This document shows, one piece after another, positions 8,018 through 17,326 of a DNA stretch of 64,000 nucleotides. Source of the DNA: Bacillota bacterium. Its GTDB lineage: Bacteria; Bacillota; Sulfobacillia; JACIYH01. Location: the NCBI GenBank assembly GCA_030019365.1, contig JASEFA010000001.1, positions 462,953 through 526,952 of the forward strand, read 5' to 3'. Position 1 is the first letter of the stretch. Every line of letters starts with the position of its first letter. The notes beneath the pieces are model-generated. The model worked only from the letters and a program-made list of their open reading frames with translations. It was not told where the DNA came from and did not search any database. Made by a program: the position numbers and the translations under genes.

Positions 8018-9529
8018 TCAGAGCCGCGCCGGGCGATGGGATGCTCGGCGGAGAAACCAACCCCGCCTTCGTTCGGGCGCGCGCGCCGGTGCATCCGGGG
8101 CGGGGATGATGCCCTGGGCCAGGTCGAACAGGGCGGTGGCCAGGGGACCGGTGTGGCGGAGGAGGTAAGGGGTGCCCTGCATCACGGAGCGGCACGCACC
8201 GGGGTCGTCTGGCAGCAAGGCCACGGGGGCCATCCCGAGAAAGGCGTGGATGTCCCGAGCGTCGGGGGCGCCTTCATGGTAGCGATTGACGACCAGGCCT
8301 ATTGCGCCCCGCTGTATTCCCAGCCTGGGCATCAGGTCCAGGAAGACCCGGGCCTGATACAGACAGGCCGGATCCTGTACCACTACCAGCAGGATGCGGG
8401 TGGCACTCTCCAGGGCCTGGCAGAGTGCCTCGTCGCAGGGGCTGGGCGCAGTGTCGATCACCACCACCGGAAAACTTCCCCTCGCGCTGGCCAGAACCGA
8501 ACGCAGGTGATCCTGCCCGATGAACTCAGCCATCTCCGGGCGCGAGGGACCCTTGAGCACGTATAGCGCCGACGGAGGGTGCCTGACCAGGTGCTCGCGC
8601 AGCACCTCCGGGCTGACCTCCCGCCCGGAATTGAGGAGATCCAGCATCCCGGGTCCTCCCTGCAGGTTGAGGTGAATGCTGACGTCCGCCGAAGGCAGAT
8701 CCCAGTCCAGCAAGAGCACTTCCTGTCCCCGCGAGGACAGCGCGGCGGCGACGTTCACGGCGACGAAGGTCTTTCCCACTCCCCCCTTAGGGCTGCAGAC
8801 GGTCACCACCTGCGGCGTGGGAAAACCCTGCCACCCCCAGCCGGATGCTGCCACACGAGCGGCGCCAGCCGCGGAACCGGTCCGGGCCGGCTCCGGCGGG
8901 GATGGGGGCGGCCGCGATACGTCCACCGGGCCGCTGGTCGCAGCGACCCCCCGGGGAGACAGGGGTGGACGCGGCGCGTCGGCGGCGGCACCGGTGGCAG
9001 CCCTGGTCGGACCGGGCAGACTGGAGGGCAGACCCTGCACGGCGGGCTGCGGCGCAACCATTGCCGCAGAGGGCGGCGGCGCGGGCCGAGCGAGCGGCTG
9101 CGGGCCGGCCGGGGTGGATGGCGACGACTCCGGCGCCGCGGACGTTGCGGCCGGGTGGGAGCCACCACCATCGCCGCCGCCAAGCATCTGCCGGACGGTC
9201 TCGACCAGCCGGCGGTAGTCTGGCGGTGAGGGAAACACGTGCCAGCCAGCGGGCAGTTGCCCGGGGTCGGGCGCCTCTGACGCCCGCACCATCACCACGG
9301 GCAGGTCCGGGAACAACCAGGTCAGGTTGCCGGCGATGGCCCCCAGGTCGTAGGTCCCTTCCAGGTCGGGGGCGAGTACCAGCACGCGCGGCCGGTACCG
9401 GTCCAGGGCGCCGAACAGCAGCTCTGCCTGAGTAACCTCCGCCGCGGGGGGAATTCCGCTGCGCTTGAGAGCCACAGAGAGCAGCGGGTCCCGCCCGGCC
9501 ACCATGACTCCGGCCCCATTCGCGCTCAT
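8018..9529 (-). CDS. cpaE: CpaE/TadZ-like pilus localisation ATPase, Tad locus 1
   Basis: MinD/ParA-type protein that in other Tad systems positions the pilus machinery at the membrane. Residues 1-115 form an atypical receiver-like domain without a clean phosphoacceptor site (VLVLAPDLEG). Residues about 120-235 are a Pro/Ala/Ser-rich linker. From about 240 the MinD domain follows with an intact deviant Walker A (SPKGGVGKT), LLLDWDLPSADVS and VVIDTAPSP. The ATG overlaps the cpaB stop (ATGA), and tadA begins 13 bases after its stop. Confidence 0.88.
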   Translation of the reverse strand: MSANGAGVMVAGRDPLLSVALKRSGIPPAAEVTQAELLFGALDRYRPRVLVLAPDLEGTYDLGAIAGNLTWLFPDLPVVMVRASEAPDPGQLPAGWHVFPSPPDYRRLVETVRQMLGGGDGGGSHPAATSAAPESSPSTPAGPQPLARPAPPPSAAMVAPQPAVQGLPSSLPGPTRAATGAAADAPRPPLSPRGVAATSGPVDVSRPPPSPPEPARTGSAAGAARVAASGWGWQGFPTPQVVTVCSPKGGVGKTFVAVNVAAALSSRGQEVLLLDWDLPSADVSIHLNLQGGPGMLDLLNSGREVSPEVLREHLVRHPPSALYVLKGPSRPEMAEFIGQDHLRSVLASARGSFPVVVIDTAPSPCDEALCQALESATRILLVVVQDPACLYQARVFLDLMPRLGIQRGAIGLVVNRYHEGAPDARDIHAFLGMAPVALLPDDPGACRSVMQGTPYLLRHTGPLATALFDLAQGIIPAPDAPARAPERRRGWFLRRASHRPARL

Positions 9530-10245
9530 GGGACGTCCTCCCGAGACGAACCCTCACCGGTGGTCTGGGCACCTGTACCGAAAAACAGGTTATCCCAGGT
9601 CACCCCGGGCGTGGCAACGACCTGGGGCTCGAACGGGCACAGCGCCAGATACAGGGAGCCATGCTCCAGGGCAAAGGCCAACCGCTCCGCCTCCTCCACG
9701 GTGACTGCCAGCAGCACGCCCAGGGGAAGGTCTTTGCCCCGCGTCCAGGCCTGCCCGCGCTCGTCGCGCACCCCCAGCACTCTGACTCCTGCAACGAGAA
9801 CCCGTGCCACCTCGGGCTGGTCCGGAACGTCGCTCACGAAGACCACGTCCACCAGGCTCCCCGGCTGCAACGCACCTCCGCCCCACCGTTCCATGGGGAT
9901 CGGTAGCAGCATCGCCCGCAGCTGAGGGGGCAACTCGCAACCCGGCCCCGCTTCCTCGCGGGACCGGGTCCGGCTCATCAGGACCTGTTCGCCCGCCACC
10001 AGGTCCGCGGCGGTCACCCGGCCGAGCGCATCCCGCAGAGACCTCAGCGCCTGAGCGTGTATGGCATCCCGCGGCAGCATCACCACCCGGAGGTCACCCG
10101 CCCCCAGCACCTTCCCCATCGGCACGGGGCCGGCCGCCACCACCACCGGATACCTCCGCCCCAGGCCATCCAGGTAAAAGTAAACCGTCAGGGCCGCCGC
10201 CAGCGCCAGCACCACACTGCCTGCCATCCGCCATCTGCCTGCCAC
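9526..10245 (-). CDS. cpaB: CpaB/RcpC-like SAF-domain protein, Tad locus 1
   Basis: First gene of locus 1. CpaB/RcpC proteins carry an SAF domain and act at the envelope end of the Tad machine. A GTG at 10245 has GGGGAGG 7 bases upstream and gives a 239-residue protein: one N-terminal span (AGSVVLALAAALTVYFYL), the SAF region with VVVAAGPVPMGKVLGAGDL and the RcpC part with QPGSLVDVVFVSD and LLAVTVEEAERLAFALEHG. It stops soon after this part, so it lacks the long C-terminal extension of the CpaB in locus 2. The stop overlaps cpaE (ATGA). Confidence 0.85.
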   Translation of the reverse strand: MAGRWRMAGSVVLALAAALTVYFYLDGLGRRYPVVVAAGPVPMGKVLGAGDLRVVMLPRDAIHAQALRSLRDALGRVTAADLVAGEQVLMSRTRSREEAGPGCELPPQLRAMLLPIPMERWGGGALQPGSLVDVVFVSDVPDQPEVARVLVAGVRVLGVRDERGQAWTRGKDLPLGVLLAVTVEEAERLAFALEHGSLYLALCPFEPQVVATPGVTWDNLFFGTGAQTTGEGSSREDVP

Positions 10246-10423
10246 AGCCCCACCTCCCCGCCAACCCCGACCACTCGCAAGAGAAGGCGCGGGGAGGCGA
10301 ACAGACGCCGGCGGCTCCCGAGTCGACGCCTGCCCCTCCACGTACGGCCTGTGTGCATGCTTGCCCCCCTTCCGCTCGCGCGGCCGTCACCCCCGGGGCA
10401 GTCCGCCTCCCCATTTCGACCTT

Positions 10424-10452
10424 ATCCTACCATGGTCCCCAGATCTTGTCAA
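10424..10452 (-). promoter_or_regulatory. Sigma-A type promoter for Tad locus 1
   Basis: On the minus strand TTGACA (plus 10447-10452) is followed after exactly 17 bases by TAGGAT (plus 10424-10429). The -35 box is a perfect consensus. It points into cpaB, whose GTG is about 180 bases downstream. The -35 box occupies the same bases as the -35 of the divergent SLH-gene promoter. Confidence 0.65.
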
Positions 10453-10474
10453 GCACCCCGAAATATGGGAGAAT
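10446..10474 (+). promoter_or_regulatory. Sigma-A type promoter for the SLH protein gene
   Basis: TTGTCA (10446-10451), a 17-base spacer, then GAGAAT (10469-10474), about 37 bases before the GTG at 10512. The two divergent -35 boxes form the palindrome CTTGTCAAG, so polymerase can probably occupy only one of the two promoters at a time. Confidence 0.6.
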
Positions 10475-10511
10475 AGGGGAGCCGGCGGCCCCCTCCCTGG
10501 AGGTGAGGACA

Positions 10512-12173
10512 GTGGGAACCGGTATGTCGAACCCGCGCAGCGAGGTGGCCGCCTGCGTCCGCCTGCTGCTGGCAGCGGTGCTGGTGGTGGGAGTGGCAGC
10601 CACCTTTCCGGCACCCGCAGGGGCTACCCACGGGGCTACGCCGGGGGACCCGTGGTACGAGGACGTGTCATCCCGCTTTTGGGCTTACCGGGACATCCGC
10701 ATCATGTGGGAGGAAGAGTGCGCGGACGGGTGGGTGTTCACCCGCTGGCGATGGACGCCGTGGGGCGATTGGGAGGAGACGCTTTCCCGCTTCTACCCCA
10801 ACGATCGCATCAGCCGGGCGCAGTACGCCCTGCTCATGGCCAAGACCTTTCGCCTGCAACCCAAAGATGACTCCCGCCCGACCTTTGCCGACGTTCCCCG
10901 GGGTTTCTGCCTTTACGGCGACGAGCCCGCATACGGGTACATCGAAGCCCTGGCCGCCCGGGGCTGGGTCATGGGCGTAGGGGACGACGGGTTCCTGCCC
11001 CACGAGTTCATCGAACGCCAGCACGCCGTCGCGTTGCTGATACGGGCACTGGGCCTGGGCCCCTTCGCCCGGGCGATGGCGGCCGAGGCGAGCCGATACC
11101 TGGACCGTTTCCCGGACGGCTGTCAGGTGGATCCCTCGATGGCGCCCGAGATGGCCCTGGCCATCCGGCTGAGGATCATCATCGGTTACGACGACGGCCG
11201 CCTGCATCCCCGTGACCACATCTGGCGGTGCCAGGCCGCGGCGCTCATGGTGCGATCAGCTCTCATAGACGCCACCGCCGACCCGCCCCGCCTCAGCCCC
11301 GACGGGGACGGCGTGGAGGACACCGCCACCTTCAGGTTCCGCACCCTGAAGAATCGCTCCACCCGGAAATGGAGCCTCTCCATCGGCAACCTGGAGGGCG
11401 AATGGTACCGCTCCTTCTACCCGGAGGGTTGCCCGGGCGAGCCACCTCTCTGCCTGGCCTGGGACGGCCGCGGCGATGGGGGGCGGACCCTTCCCGACGG
11501 CACCTACTTCTACCAGGCCTGGATCGTCGACTCCCGCGGCGAGACGTGGCGGTCCGCCCTCAAACCCCTCACTCTGGAAAGGAGACGACTGTGGGGACAG
11601 ATCCATCCCGCCCACGTGGCTCCGGCCGAACGCCTCGTGATCGACGCGTCCACCACCGGGGGAGCCCAGCGGGTGACTGCTCACACGGGCGGCGTCCTGC
11701 TCGAACTGGTCCCCGCCTCGCCTCCTGAGATGGTAGGAAGCAACCGCTGGCACGGGACCTTCACCGCACCCGGGGACGGAGAAGAAGGATCCCGGCGGGT
11801 CAGGCTGGTGGCCCTGTTTCCGGGCACCACCCGCTCCCTCGATCTCAGCTACTACCTGCGCGACCCCCTCAGCCTCACCGGAACCCTGGACCCCAACCCC
11901 GCCCGCGCAGGCGGCCGCATACGGGTGCTGGCCTTCACCAGCCCCAACGTGTCCTCGGTGCGAGCGGACCTTCCCTGGGGCGAGCGGATCACCCTGCTCG
12001 CCCGCGAAACAGGCACCTGGGTGGGGAGCTTCCGCACCCTGCCCGACACCGCCGACGGCGCCTACCCGGTGCTCCTCGAAGCCAGGACGGGCGGAAGAAG
12101 TCGCCAGCATCCCCTCCAGCTCATCATCCAGGGCTCGTCTCTCGAGGACCTGGCCATCGTCCTCAGTGACTGA
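10512..12173 (+). CDS. Secreted S-layer homology (SLH) protein with FlgD-like Ig region
   Basis: Predicted cell-surface protein of 553 residues. GGAGG lies 8 bases before the GTG at 10512; an ATG four codons later is possible. A signal peptide spans about residues 12-38 (LLLAAVLVVGVAATFPAPAG). SLH-type repeats follow: ISRAQYALLMAKTF with FADVP, then VMGVGDDGFLPHEFIERQHA, then IIGYDDGRLHPRDHIWRCQA. At about residue 265 LSPDGDGVEDTATF opens a FlgD/CHU-type Ig-like module with LPDGTYFYQAWIVDS. SLH domains usually bind pyruvylated wall polymers. Divergent from Tad locus 1 with a shared promoter region, and overlapping the DUF192 gene tail to tail by 11 bases. Confidence 0.8.
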   Translation: MGTGMSNPRSEVAACVRLLLAAVLVVGVAATFPAPAGATHGATPGDPWYEDVSSRFWAYRDIRIMWEEECADGWVFTRWRWTPWGDWEETLSRFYPNDRISRAQYALLMAKTFRLQPKDDSRPTFADVPRGFCLYGDEPAYGYIEALAARGWVMGVGDDGFLPHEFIERQHAVALLIRALGLGPFARAMAAEASRYLDRFPDGCQVDPSMAPEMALAIRLRIIIGYDDGRLHPRDHIWRCQAAALMVRSALIDATADPPRLSPDGDGVEDTATFRFRTLKNRSTRKWSLSIGNLEGEWYRSFYPEGCPGEPPLCLAWDGRGDGGRTLPDGTYFYQAWIVDSRGETWRSALKPLTLERRRLWGQIHPAHVAPAERLVIDASTTGGAQRVTAHTGGVLLELVPASPPEMVGSNRWHGTFTAPGDGEEGSRRVRLVALFPGTTRSLDLSYYLRDPLSLTGTLDPNPARAGGRIRVLAFTSPNVSSVRADLPWGERITLLARETGTWVGSFRTLPDTADGAYPVLLEARTGGRSRQHPLQLIIQGSSLEDLAIVLSD

Positions 12174-12555
12174 GCGGATCTCGCGCGTGGGGGTCCGCCT
12201 GGACGGCGCTGACCGCCAGCCTGTCTCCCGCCGTAGTTGCCGTGGCCATAACCGTGCCGGCAGGGAGCTCCAGCACGCACGTGGCAGCCCTGACCCATGG
12301 GCCCCATCGGTTGGGCCTCATGAGGGTACACGCCAGGATCACCCGACCGTTGCCGGCTATGTACAGCGCGTCGATAGGAAACCTCATGCCGAAGGTGTGG
12401 ATGCCTCGACATGGCGTGAGGAGCAGGCCCTCTCCGGGGGCAAGACCCCGCCTGCCCAGCAGGCCCCGCAGCCGACTCAGGCAGATATCGGCCACCCACG
12501 CCCGGTCGGCCAGGATCGTTCCTCGACTGGCATTAGTAACCCGTACTGCCTTCAC
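12163..12555 (-). CDS. DUF192 family protein
   Basis: A 130-residue protein with the DUF192 fold signature: SRLRGLLGRRGLAPGEGLLL, then the conserved IHTFGMRFPIDALYI and a C-terminal VLELPAGT. The family is widespread and its biochemical role is unknown; it is often found beside T2SSF genes, as here, and overlaps tadC by 4 bases. No signal peptide is evident in this copy. Being the last gene of Tad locus 2, it is probably co-transcribed with it. Confidence 0.82.
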   Translation of the reverse strand: MKAVRVTNASRGTILADRAWVADICLSRLRGLLGRRGLAPGEGLLLTPCRGIHTFGMRFPIDALYIAGNGRVILACTLMRPNRWGPWVRAATCVLELPAGTVMATATTAGDRLAVSAVQADPHARDPLSH

Positions 12556-13463
12556 GGCCGGAGGAACGCCCCCAGGATATGCAGGACGGCAGGCCCCAGG
12601 ATGATCACCAGCAGGGAAGGGAAGATGCAGAAGACGAGCGGGAACACCAGCTTCACGGGAGCCTGCATGGCCAGTTCCTCGGCCCTCTGCTTCTGACGCC
12701 TCCGCATCTCGTCGGACTGAACCCGGAGCGCCCGGGCCAGCCCGGTGCCGAGCTGCTCCGCCTGGATGATCGCCCCGGCAAAGGCCCTGAGTTCCGCCAG
12801 GCCCACCCGGTTGGCCAGGTGCTCCAGTGCCTCTGCCCGGGTGGCTCCCACGTTCACTTCTCGAAGGTAGACCTGCAACTCATCGCTCAAAGGTCCGGGC
12901 AGCTTCTCGGCTACCTTCTGCAGTGCTCCGTCGAACCCCACGCCGGCCTCCACGGAGACACACAGAAGGTCGATGGCATCAGGCAGGCGCTTCCTGATGG
13001 CGGCGCGTCGCCGCGAGATTACCCGCCCCAAGATGAAGTCGGGCAGGCAGTACCCCACCACCGGCCAGGCCAGGAACGACACCAGGGAAAGGCCACCCGA
13101 CCCGGTCCCTGCCCAAACCAGCGACACGGCCATCCCCCCCAGGCTGCCCAGCAGCTTGGCGGCAAGCAGGCTGTCGGCGGGCAAAGGACGACCGGCATGC
13201 TCCAGCCTCTCCTGGAGTTGCCGCCTGATGCGCGTCGGGGTCCAGCGCACTGCCACCTGTCGGAGGTCCCGAAGCACTGGAGCCAGGGCCCGTTCCCGGA
13301 GAGGCGCCCGGTCAGGCCGGGGTGCTGGCGCCCCCCGGCCCATCCGCTGCAGTCGTCGGGCCAGAGCAGTCTCTTCTTCGGTGGGAGCGACGACGGCGTA
13401 CGTGAGCGCCCACCCCGCCAGAAAGCTCAACGTCAGCAAACCCAGGCGCAGGTAAGCTTCCAT
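12552..13463 (-). CDS. tadC: TadC-like platform protein (T2SSF), Tad locus 2
   Basis: 303-residue inner membrane platform protein. N-terminal span LTLSFLAGWALTYAVVA, a second hydrophobic pair near 110-150, then the T2SSF domain with LPDAIDLLCVSVEAGVGFDG and FAGAIIQAEQLGTGLARALR, and a final span FPLVFCIFPSLLVIILGPAV. Start set at ATG 13463 (MEAYLRL). A GTG nine codons upstream would overlap tadB. It is clearly different in sequence from TadC of locus 1, so the loci are not recent duplicates. Confidence 0.87.
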   Translation of the reverse strand: MEAYLRLGLLTLSFLAGWALTYAVVAPTEEETALARRLQRMGRGAPAPRPDRAPLRERALAPVLRDLRQVAVRWTPTRIRRQLQERLEHAGRPLPADSLLAAKLLGSLGGMAVSLVWAGTGSGGLSLVSFLAWPVVGYCLPDFILGRVISRRRAAIRKRLPDAIDLLCVSVEAGVGFDGALQKVAEKLPGPLSDELQVYLREVNVGATRAEALEHLANRVGLAELRAFAGAIIQAEQLGTGLARALRVQSDEMRRRQKQRAEELAMQAPVKLVFPLVFCIFPSLLVIILGPAVLHILGAFLRP

Positions 13464-13476
13464 TCCCCGAGGCCCC

Positions 13477-14544
13477 CTACATATCCACACTGACCAGCTT
13501 GCGGATGACGAAGAAACCGATCACGGCCAGCAGGGCAGCGGCACCCAGCATCAGTTGCCCGAGGCCACTCGTCACCAGGATCTCCAGATACTCGGGGCTG
13601 AGCCACCATATCAGCGCGCCGAGGACCAGGGGCAGGCTCCCCACGATGATCCCGGACAGTCGTCCCTGGGCGGTGAGCGTGCGGACCTCCCCCCGCAGGC
13701 GCAAACGGTCGCGGATCGTCTCGCCGACGCGGTCGATCACCTGGGCAAGATTGCCGCCGGCCTCCCGCTGAACGCTGACGGCGGCCACCACCAGATCCAG
13801 GTCAAGGCTACCGACCCTTGCCGACAGGCGGCGGAGAGCATCCTCCAGGGGGACGTTCACACGTGTCTCCTGGACCAGCCGTGACAGCTCCGGGCCGAGG
13901 GGTGCCGGCACCTCCCGGCTCACCGTGTCCGCCGCCTGCAGAAAGGACTGGCCTGCTCGCAGTGCTCCCGCTATCATGGTGAGCGCGTCCGGCAACTGGC
14001 GCTCAAAGGACGCGATACGCCGGGCCACCCGCCGCCTCAACCAGAGTGAGGGAATCGCCCCGCCTGCAGCGGCGCACGAGAGGACCAGGGCAGGCCTTTC
14101 GAACAGGAGGCCTGCAACGGTGCCCACCGCAGCGGTCACCAGGCTCAACAGGCAAAACTCCGCCGGCGTAAGTTCGATCGCCCCCCGGAGCAGGGCCTTT
14201 TCGAGCCTGCCGGGGGAGACGAGGCTTCCGAGCCCGTGCCCCACCCGCCCGTCCGGGCCACGGGTCCGCCAGACCACGCGGCGTATCCACCGTGCCGTCC
14301 GGCGTACGCCACCCGCGACACCGCCCTGGCCGTCCGGCCTGCTGCCGGCACGGTGGCGTCCGGTGCCGGGCCGCTCCGATGCCCCACTGGGACGCTCGGC
14401 TGAGCTGGTGCAATGCTCCAGCGCATCGCCCGGACGGCGGCTCGGCCGTTCCCACCTGGCCGCGGGGACCGGGCGGGCGGGCCAGATGGCCCACAGAGTG
14501 GTCAGCACGGCGGTCGCGAAAACCGACGCGAGCACCACACCCAT
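13477..14544 (-). CDS. tadB: TadB-like platform protein (T2SSF), Tad locus 2
   Basis: 355-residue platform protein, about 120 residues longer than TadB of locus 1. The extra length is a charged Arg/Pro/Gly-rich cytoplasmic segment (about 22-100) after the first span. The T2SSF domain has LPDALTMIAGALRAGQSFLQ and DLVVAAVSVQREAGGNLAQV, and two C-terminal spans close the protein (IIVGSLPLVLGALIWWL; LMLGAAALLAVIGFFVI). It begins 2 bases after tadA ends. Confidence 0.88.
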   Translation of the reverse strand: MGVVLASVFATAVLTTLWAIWPARPVPAARWERPSRRPGDALEHCTSSAERPSGASERPGTGRHRAGSRPDGQGGVAGGVRRTARWIRRVVWRTRGPDGRVGHGLGSLVSPGRLEKALLRGAIELTPAEFCLLSLVTAAVGTVAGLLFERPALVLSCAAAGGAIPSLWLRRRVARRIASFERQLPDALTMIAGALRAGQSFLQAADTVSREVPAPLGPELSRLVQETRVNVPLEDALRRLSARVGSLDLDLVVAAVSVQREAGGNLAQVIDRVGETIRDRLRLRGEVRTLTAQGRLSGIIVGSLPLVLGALIWWLSPEYLEILVTSGLGQLMLGAAALLAVIGFFVIRKLVSVDM

Positions 14545-14545
14545 C

Positions 14546-15967
14546 TTACCTCGCCTCCCTGCCGTCGGGGTTGAACAGGCCGGGCGGAAGGTCCACCCCG
14601 GTGCCGGTCAGTCGCTCCCAGAAGCGAGGCACGATGCCAGTGGGCCGGTGTACCGCAATCAGCCTGCCGTCGGGTCCGATTCCCGTTATTTCCAGCCGGA
14701 ACATGTCCTGCAATACGATCACGTCCCCCTCCATCCCCTGCACCTCCGTGACGTGGGTGATGCGGCGGGTGCCGTCCTTGAGACGGGCCTGATGGATGAC
14801 CAGGTCCAGGGCCGCCGCTATCTGCTCCCGGACCGCACGCAGGGGGAGGTCCATCCCCGCCATGAGGGCCATGGTCTCCAGCCTCGACAGCAGGTCCCTC
14901 GGCGAGTTGGCGTGGACGGTGGTCAGGGAACCGTCGTGACCGGTGTTCATGGCCTGGAGCATGTCCAGGGCTTCGCCCGTGCGCACCTCGCCCACCACAA
15001 TCCGGTCGGGCCGCATCCGCAGGGCATTGCGCACCAGCTGTCTGATGGTGATCTCCCCCGCGCCTTCCAGGTTGGGAGGTCGTGCTTCCAGGGAAACCAC
15101 GTGTTCCTGCTGCAACCTCAATTCTGCCGCATCCTCGATGGTGACGATCCGCTCGTGCCTGGGTATGAACGAGGAAAGCACGTTCAGGGTCGTGGTCTTG
15201 CCGCTACCGGTCCCGCCGGAAACCACCGTGTTGAGGCGCGCGAGCACCGCAGCCTTCAGGAAATCGCAGATGCGCTGATCCACCGTTCCCAGGCGTACCA
15301 GATCCGAAGCGGTAAGGGGCTGGCGGCTGAACTTACGTATGGTCAGCGTGGGACCGGTCACCGCCACGGGAGGGATGATGGCGTTCACCCGCGAACCGTC
15401 GGGGAGACGGGCGTCCACCATAGGGGAGGCCTCGTCGATGCGCCGGCCCAGGGGGGCCACGATGCGCTCTATGAGATCGAGCACCTCCTTGGGCCCGGAG
15501 AAGCGCACCGGGGTCGGCTCGATACGCCCGTTCCGTTCGATGTAAACCTGATACGGACCGTTGACCATGACTTCCGTGACCGTGGGGTCATCCAGGAACG
15601 CCTGGATGGGCCCGTATCCCACTATGCTGGCGGTAATGGCGTCGGCCAACCCGTCCTGCTCCAAAGGGGAAACCCCTTCCTCGCCCAGGACTGCCATGAT
15701 TACTTCCCGGACCTCGGACCCCGGCGCGACCTGCTCCTTGCGGGTGGCCAGCCGTTCCAGCAACCTGGCCTGCGCCTTGGCCCGCAGCGCGGCAACTGCC
15801 GCCTGCTGGGGCTGTTCCGGTGCCCGGGGCCCCGGCGGCGGCGCAGGTTGCCGCGGAGGTTCCGGCTGGCTGGACGCACCGGGCAAGAACGGGGCACCCC
15901 GGGCGGAGCGGTCCTCCCTGCCGGGCGATTCCCCTGCTTTCTCCATGACGCGCCGATACAGGCTCAT
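14546..15967 (-). CDS. tadA: TadA/CpaF secretion ATPase, Tad locus 2
   Basis: 473-residue pilus ATPase. The ATG at 15967 overlaps the stop of the upstream cpaE-like gene (ATGA). A Pro/Gln-rich N-terminal stretch (about 25-55) precedes the CpaF core: VTEVMVNGPYQVYIERNGR, Walker A GGTGSGKTT, TIEDAAEL, the Walker B region RIVVGEVRTGEA and the His box TGHDGSLTTVHANS. Unlike the locus 1 copy, it ends soon after the core with a compact 35-residue tail and has no long overlap with tadB. Confidence 0.94.
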   Translation of the reverse strand: MSLYRRVMEKAGESPGREDRSARGAPFLPGASSQPEPPRQPAPPPGPRAPEQPQQAAVAALRAKAQARLLERLATRKEQVAPGSEVREVIMAVLGEEGVSPLEQDGLADAITASIVGYGPIQAFLDDPTVTEVMVNGPYQVYIERNGRIEPTPVRFSGPKEVLDLIERIVAPLGRRIDEASPMVDARLPDGSRVNAIIPPVAVTGPTLTIRKFSRQPLTASDLVRLGTVDQRICDFLKAAVLARLNTVVSGGTGSGKTTTLNVLSSFIPRHERIVTIEDAAELRLQQEHVVSLEARPPNLEGAGEITIRQLVRNALRMRPDRIVVGEVRTGEALDMLQAMNTGHDGSLTTVHANSPRDLLSRLETMALMAGMDLPLRAVREQIAAALDLVIHQARLKDGTRRITHVTEVQGMEGDVIVLQDMFRLEITGIGPDGRLIAVHRPTGIVPRFWERLTGTGVDLPPGLFNPDGREAR

Positions 15968-17313
15968 GCTCCACCCCCCTGCCACCTCATGATTCCCTCG
16001 GGGGCCCAGCCCGTCCCCACCAGACGGTCGTAAACGGAGGCGCTGCGAGCGGGTGTCGCCCGCGCAGGCCGCGGCGGCCTCCGTTGCCGGTCGCGCACAG
16101 GCTGGGCGGGTACCTCCCCGAGGCCGTCCACCACCTCCCCGGTGGCCTCCCCACCCGGCCCCGCCAGGCTCTCTCCCATCCTTACCAGGGCCCGGGCCAC
16201 CTCGCTCCGGCCGCGCTTGAGGACAAAAGGTTGGCCGCGATCGGACGCCCCCAGCACCGTGCCTTCGTCTGCAGGGATGACGTAGGAAACGGGATGATCC
16301 AGGCCGCGGGATATCTGCTCGAGCTTTATCGAGCGCTGGGGATCGTACCGATTCACCACCAGGCGCACTTTCTCGGACGGGTAACCCAGCTTGCCCAGCA
16401 GCACGTCGAGGATCCGCCCCGCGCGGTAAAGCACAGGCACCTCGGCGGTCGTCACCAGCATGACGACCTGGGCAGAATCCAGGGCCGCCAGTGTGGCCTC
16501 CCGAAAAGTGCTCTGGGTATCCACTACCAGGTAGTCGCACAGACGGCGGAGGCGGGAGATGACCTGGGTTACGTACGGTCGACCCGCTTCCCTGCGTGCC
16601 TCCCCGTCCACCTCTGCAGCCAGGTGCGGTTCGGGCGGAGCCGCCAGCAGCCCGGGAAGGCCCGCCGTGCCGGGGGTAAGGACCTTGAGTATCATGTCGT
16701 CGGTGAGCTCCCCCTCGCGGCGGCACAGGTCGATGATGCTCGTGCGCGGCTCCACACCCATAAGGGGCCCGGCCACCCCGAACTCCAGGTCCAGGTCCAT
16801 GAGGACGGCCTTACGCCCGCGCAAGGCGAGCCAGGACGCCAGGTTGACTGCCAGGGTGGTCTTACCCACACCGGCCGGGCCAAAAAACACCACGCTCAGC
16901 GCCCCCGAAGCGGGATGGGGAGTGGGAGGCAAGTCCCCCGTTCCATCCACCGCCGCCCTGATGGCAGCCAACAGTTCGTCGGCACCGAAGGGCTTTACCA
17001 GGTAGTCCCTCACACCCGCCCGCATGGCCCGGCGGAACTCCTCCGCTCCTGACTCAACCGAAACCACGATTACGGACGTGGGAAGCTGCCCCCGCACCGC
17101 CTCCGCCACCTGGGCTCCGTCCAGGCTGGGAAGGCGCATGTCCACCACCATGACATCGGGCCGGAGGGCGATGGCCATGGCGACCGCCTTCGTCCCGTCC
17201 TCCGCCTCGCCTACCACCTCCACATCCCCCGAGCCCCCCAGCATGGCTCTGAGGGTGCTGCGCCAGGCGGCGGAGTCCTCCGCGATCAGGACCCGGATCC
17301 TGTCTTCCTCCAT
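15964..17313 (-). CDS. cpaE: Receiver domain-CpaE fusion, Tad locus 2
   Basis: 449-residue protein from ATG 17313 (AAGGAG 8 bases upstream). Residues 1-120 are a canonical response-regulator receiver: acidic pocket near AED (11-13), phosphoacceptor Asp58 in VVDMRLP and Lys107 in YLVKPF. From about 140 a MinD-like ATPase follows, with Walker A GPAGVGKTT (about 145-153) in which the usual signature lysine of the KGGVGKT loop is replaced by Pro, and later LVVDTQSTF. A basic Pro/Arg-rich tail closes it. The intact phosphorylation site suggests control by a histidine kinase; a DegS-like kinase is encoded 4 kb upstream. Confidence 0.88.
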   Translation of the reverse strand: MEEDRIRVLIAEDSAAWRSTLRAMLGGSGDVEVVGEAEDGTKAVAMAIALRPDVMVVDMRLPSLDGAQVAEAVRGQLPTSVIVVSVESGAEEFRRAMRAGVRDYLVKPFGADELLAAIRAAVDGTGDLPPTPHPASGALSVVFFGPAGVGKTTLAVNLASWLALRGRKAVLMDLDLEFGVAGPLMGVEPRTSIIDLCRREGELTDDMILKVLTPGTAGLPGLLAAPPEPHLAAEVDGEARREAGRPYVTQVISRLRRLCDYLVVDTQSTFREATLAALDSAQVVMLVTTAEVPVLYRAGRILDVLLGKLGYPSEKVRLVVNRYDPQRSIKLEQISRGLDHPVSYVIPADEGTVLGASDRGQPFVLKRGRSEVARALVRMGESLAGPGGEATGEVVDGLGEVPAQPVRDRQRRPPRPARATPARSASVYDRLVGTGWAPEGIMRWQGGGA

Positions 17314-17326
17314 GCCCGTCACTCCT

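Noticed and set aside
9804-10511. In-frame extension upstream of the SLH protein
   Set aside because: It would run through the promoter region and the antisense cpaB gene; GTG 10512 has a proper ribosome site and signal peptide.
13925-16033. 700-codon plus-strand frame opposite tadB and tadA of locus 2
   Set aside because: Opposite well-supported Tad genes; no domain or plausible start.
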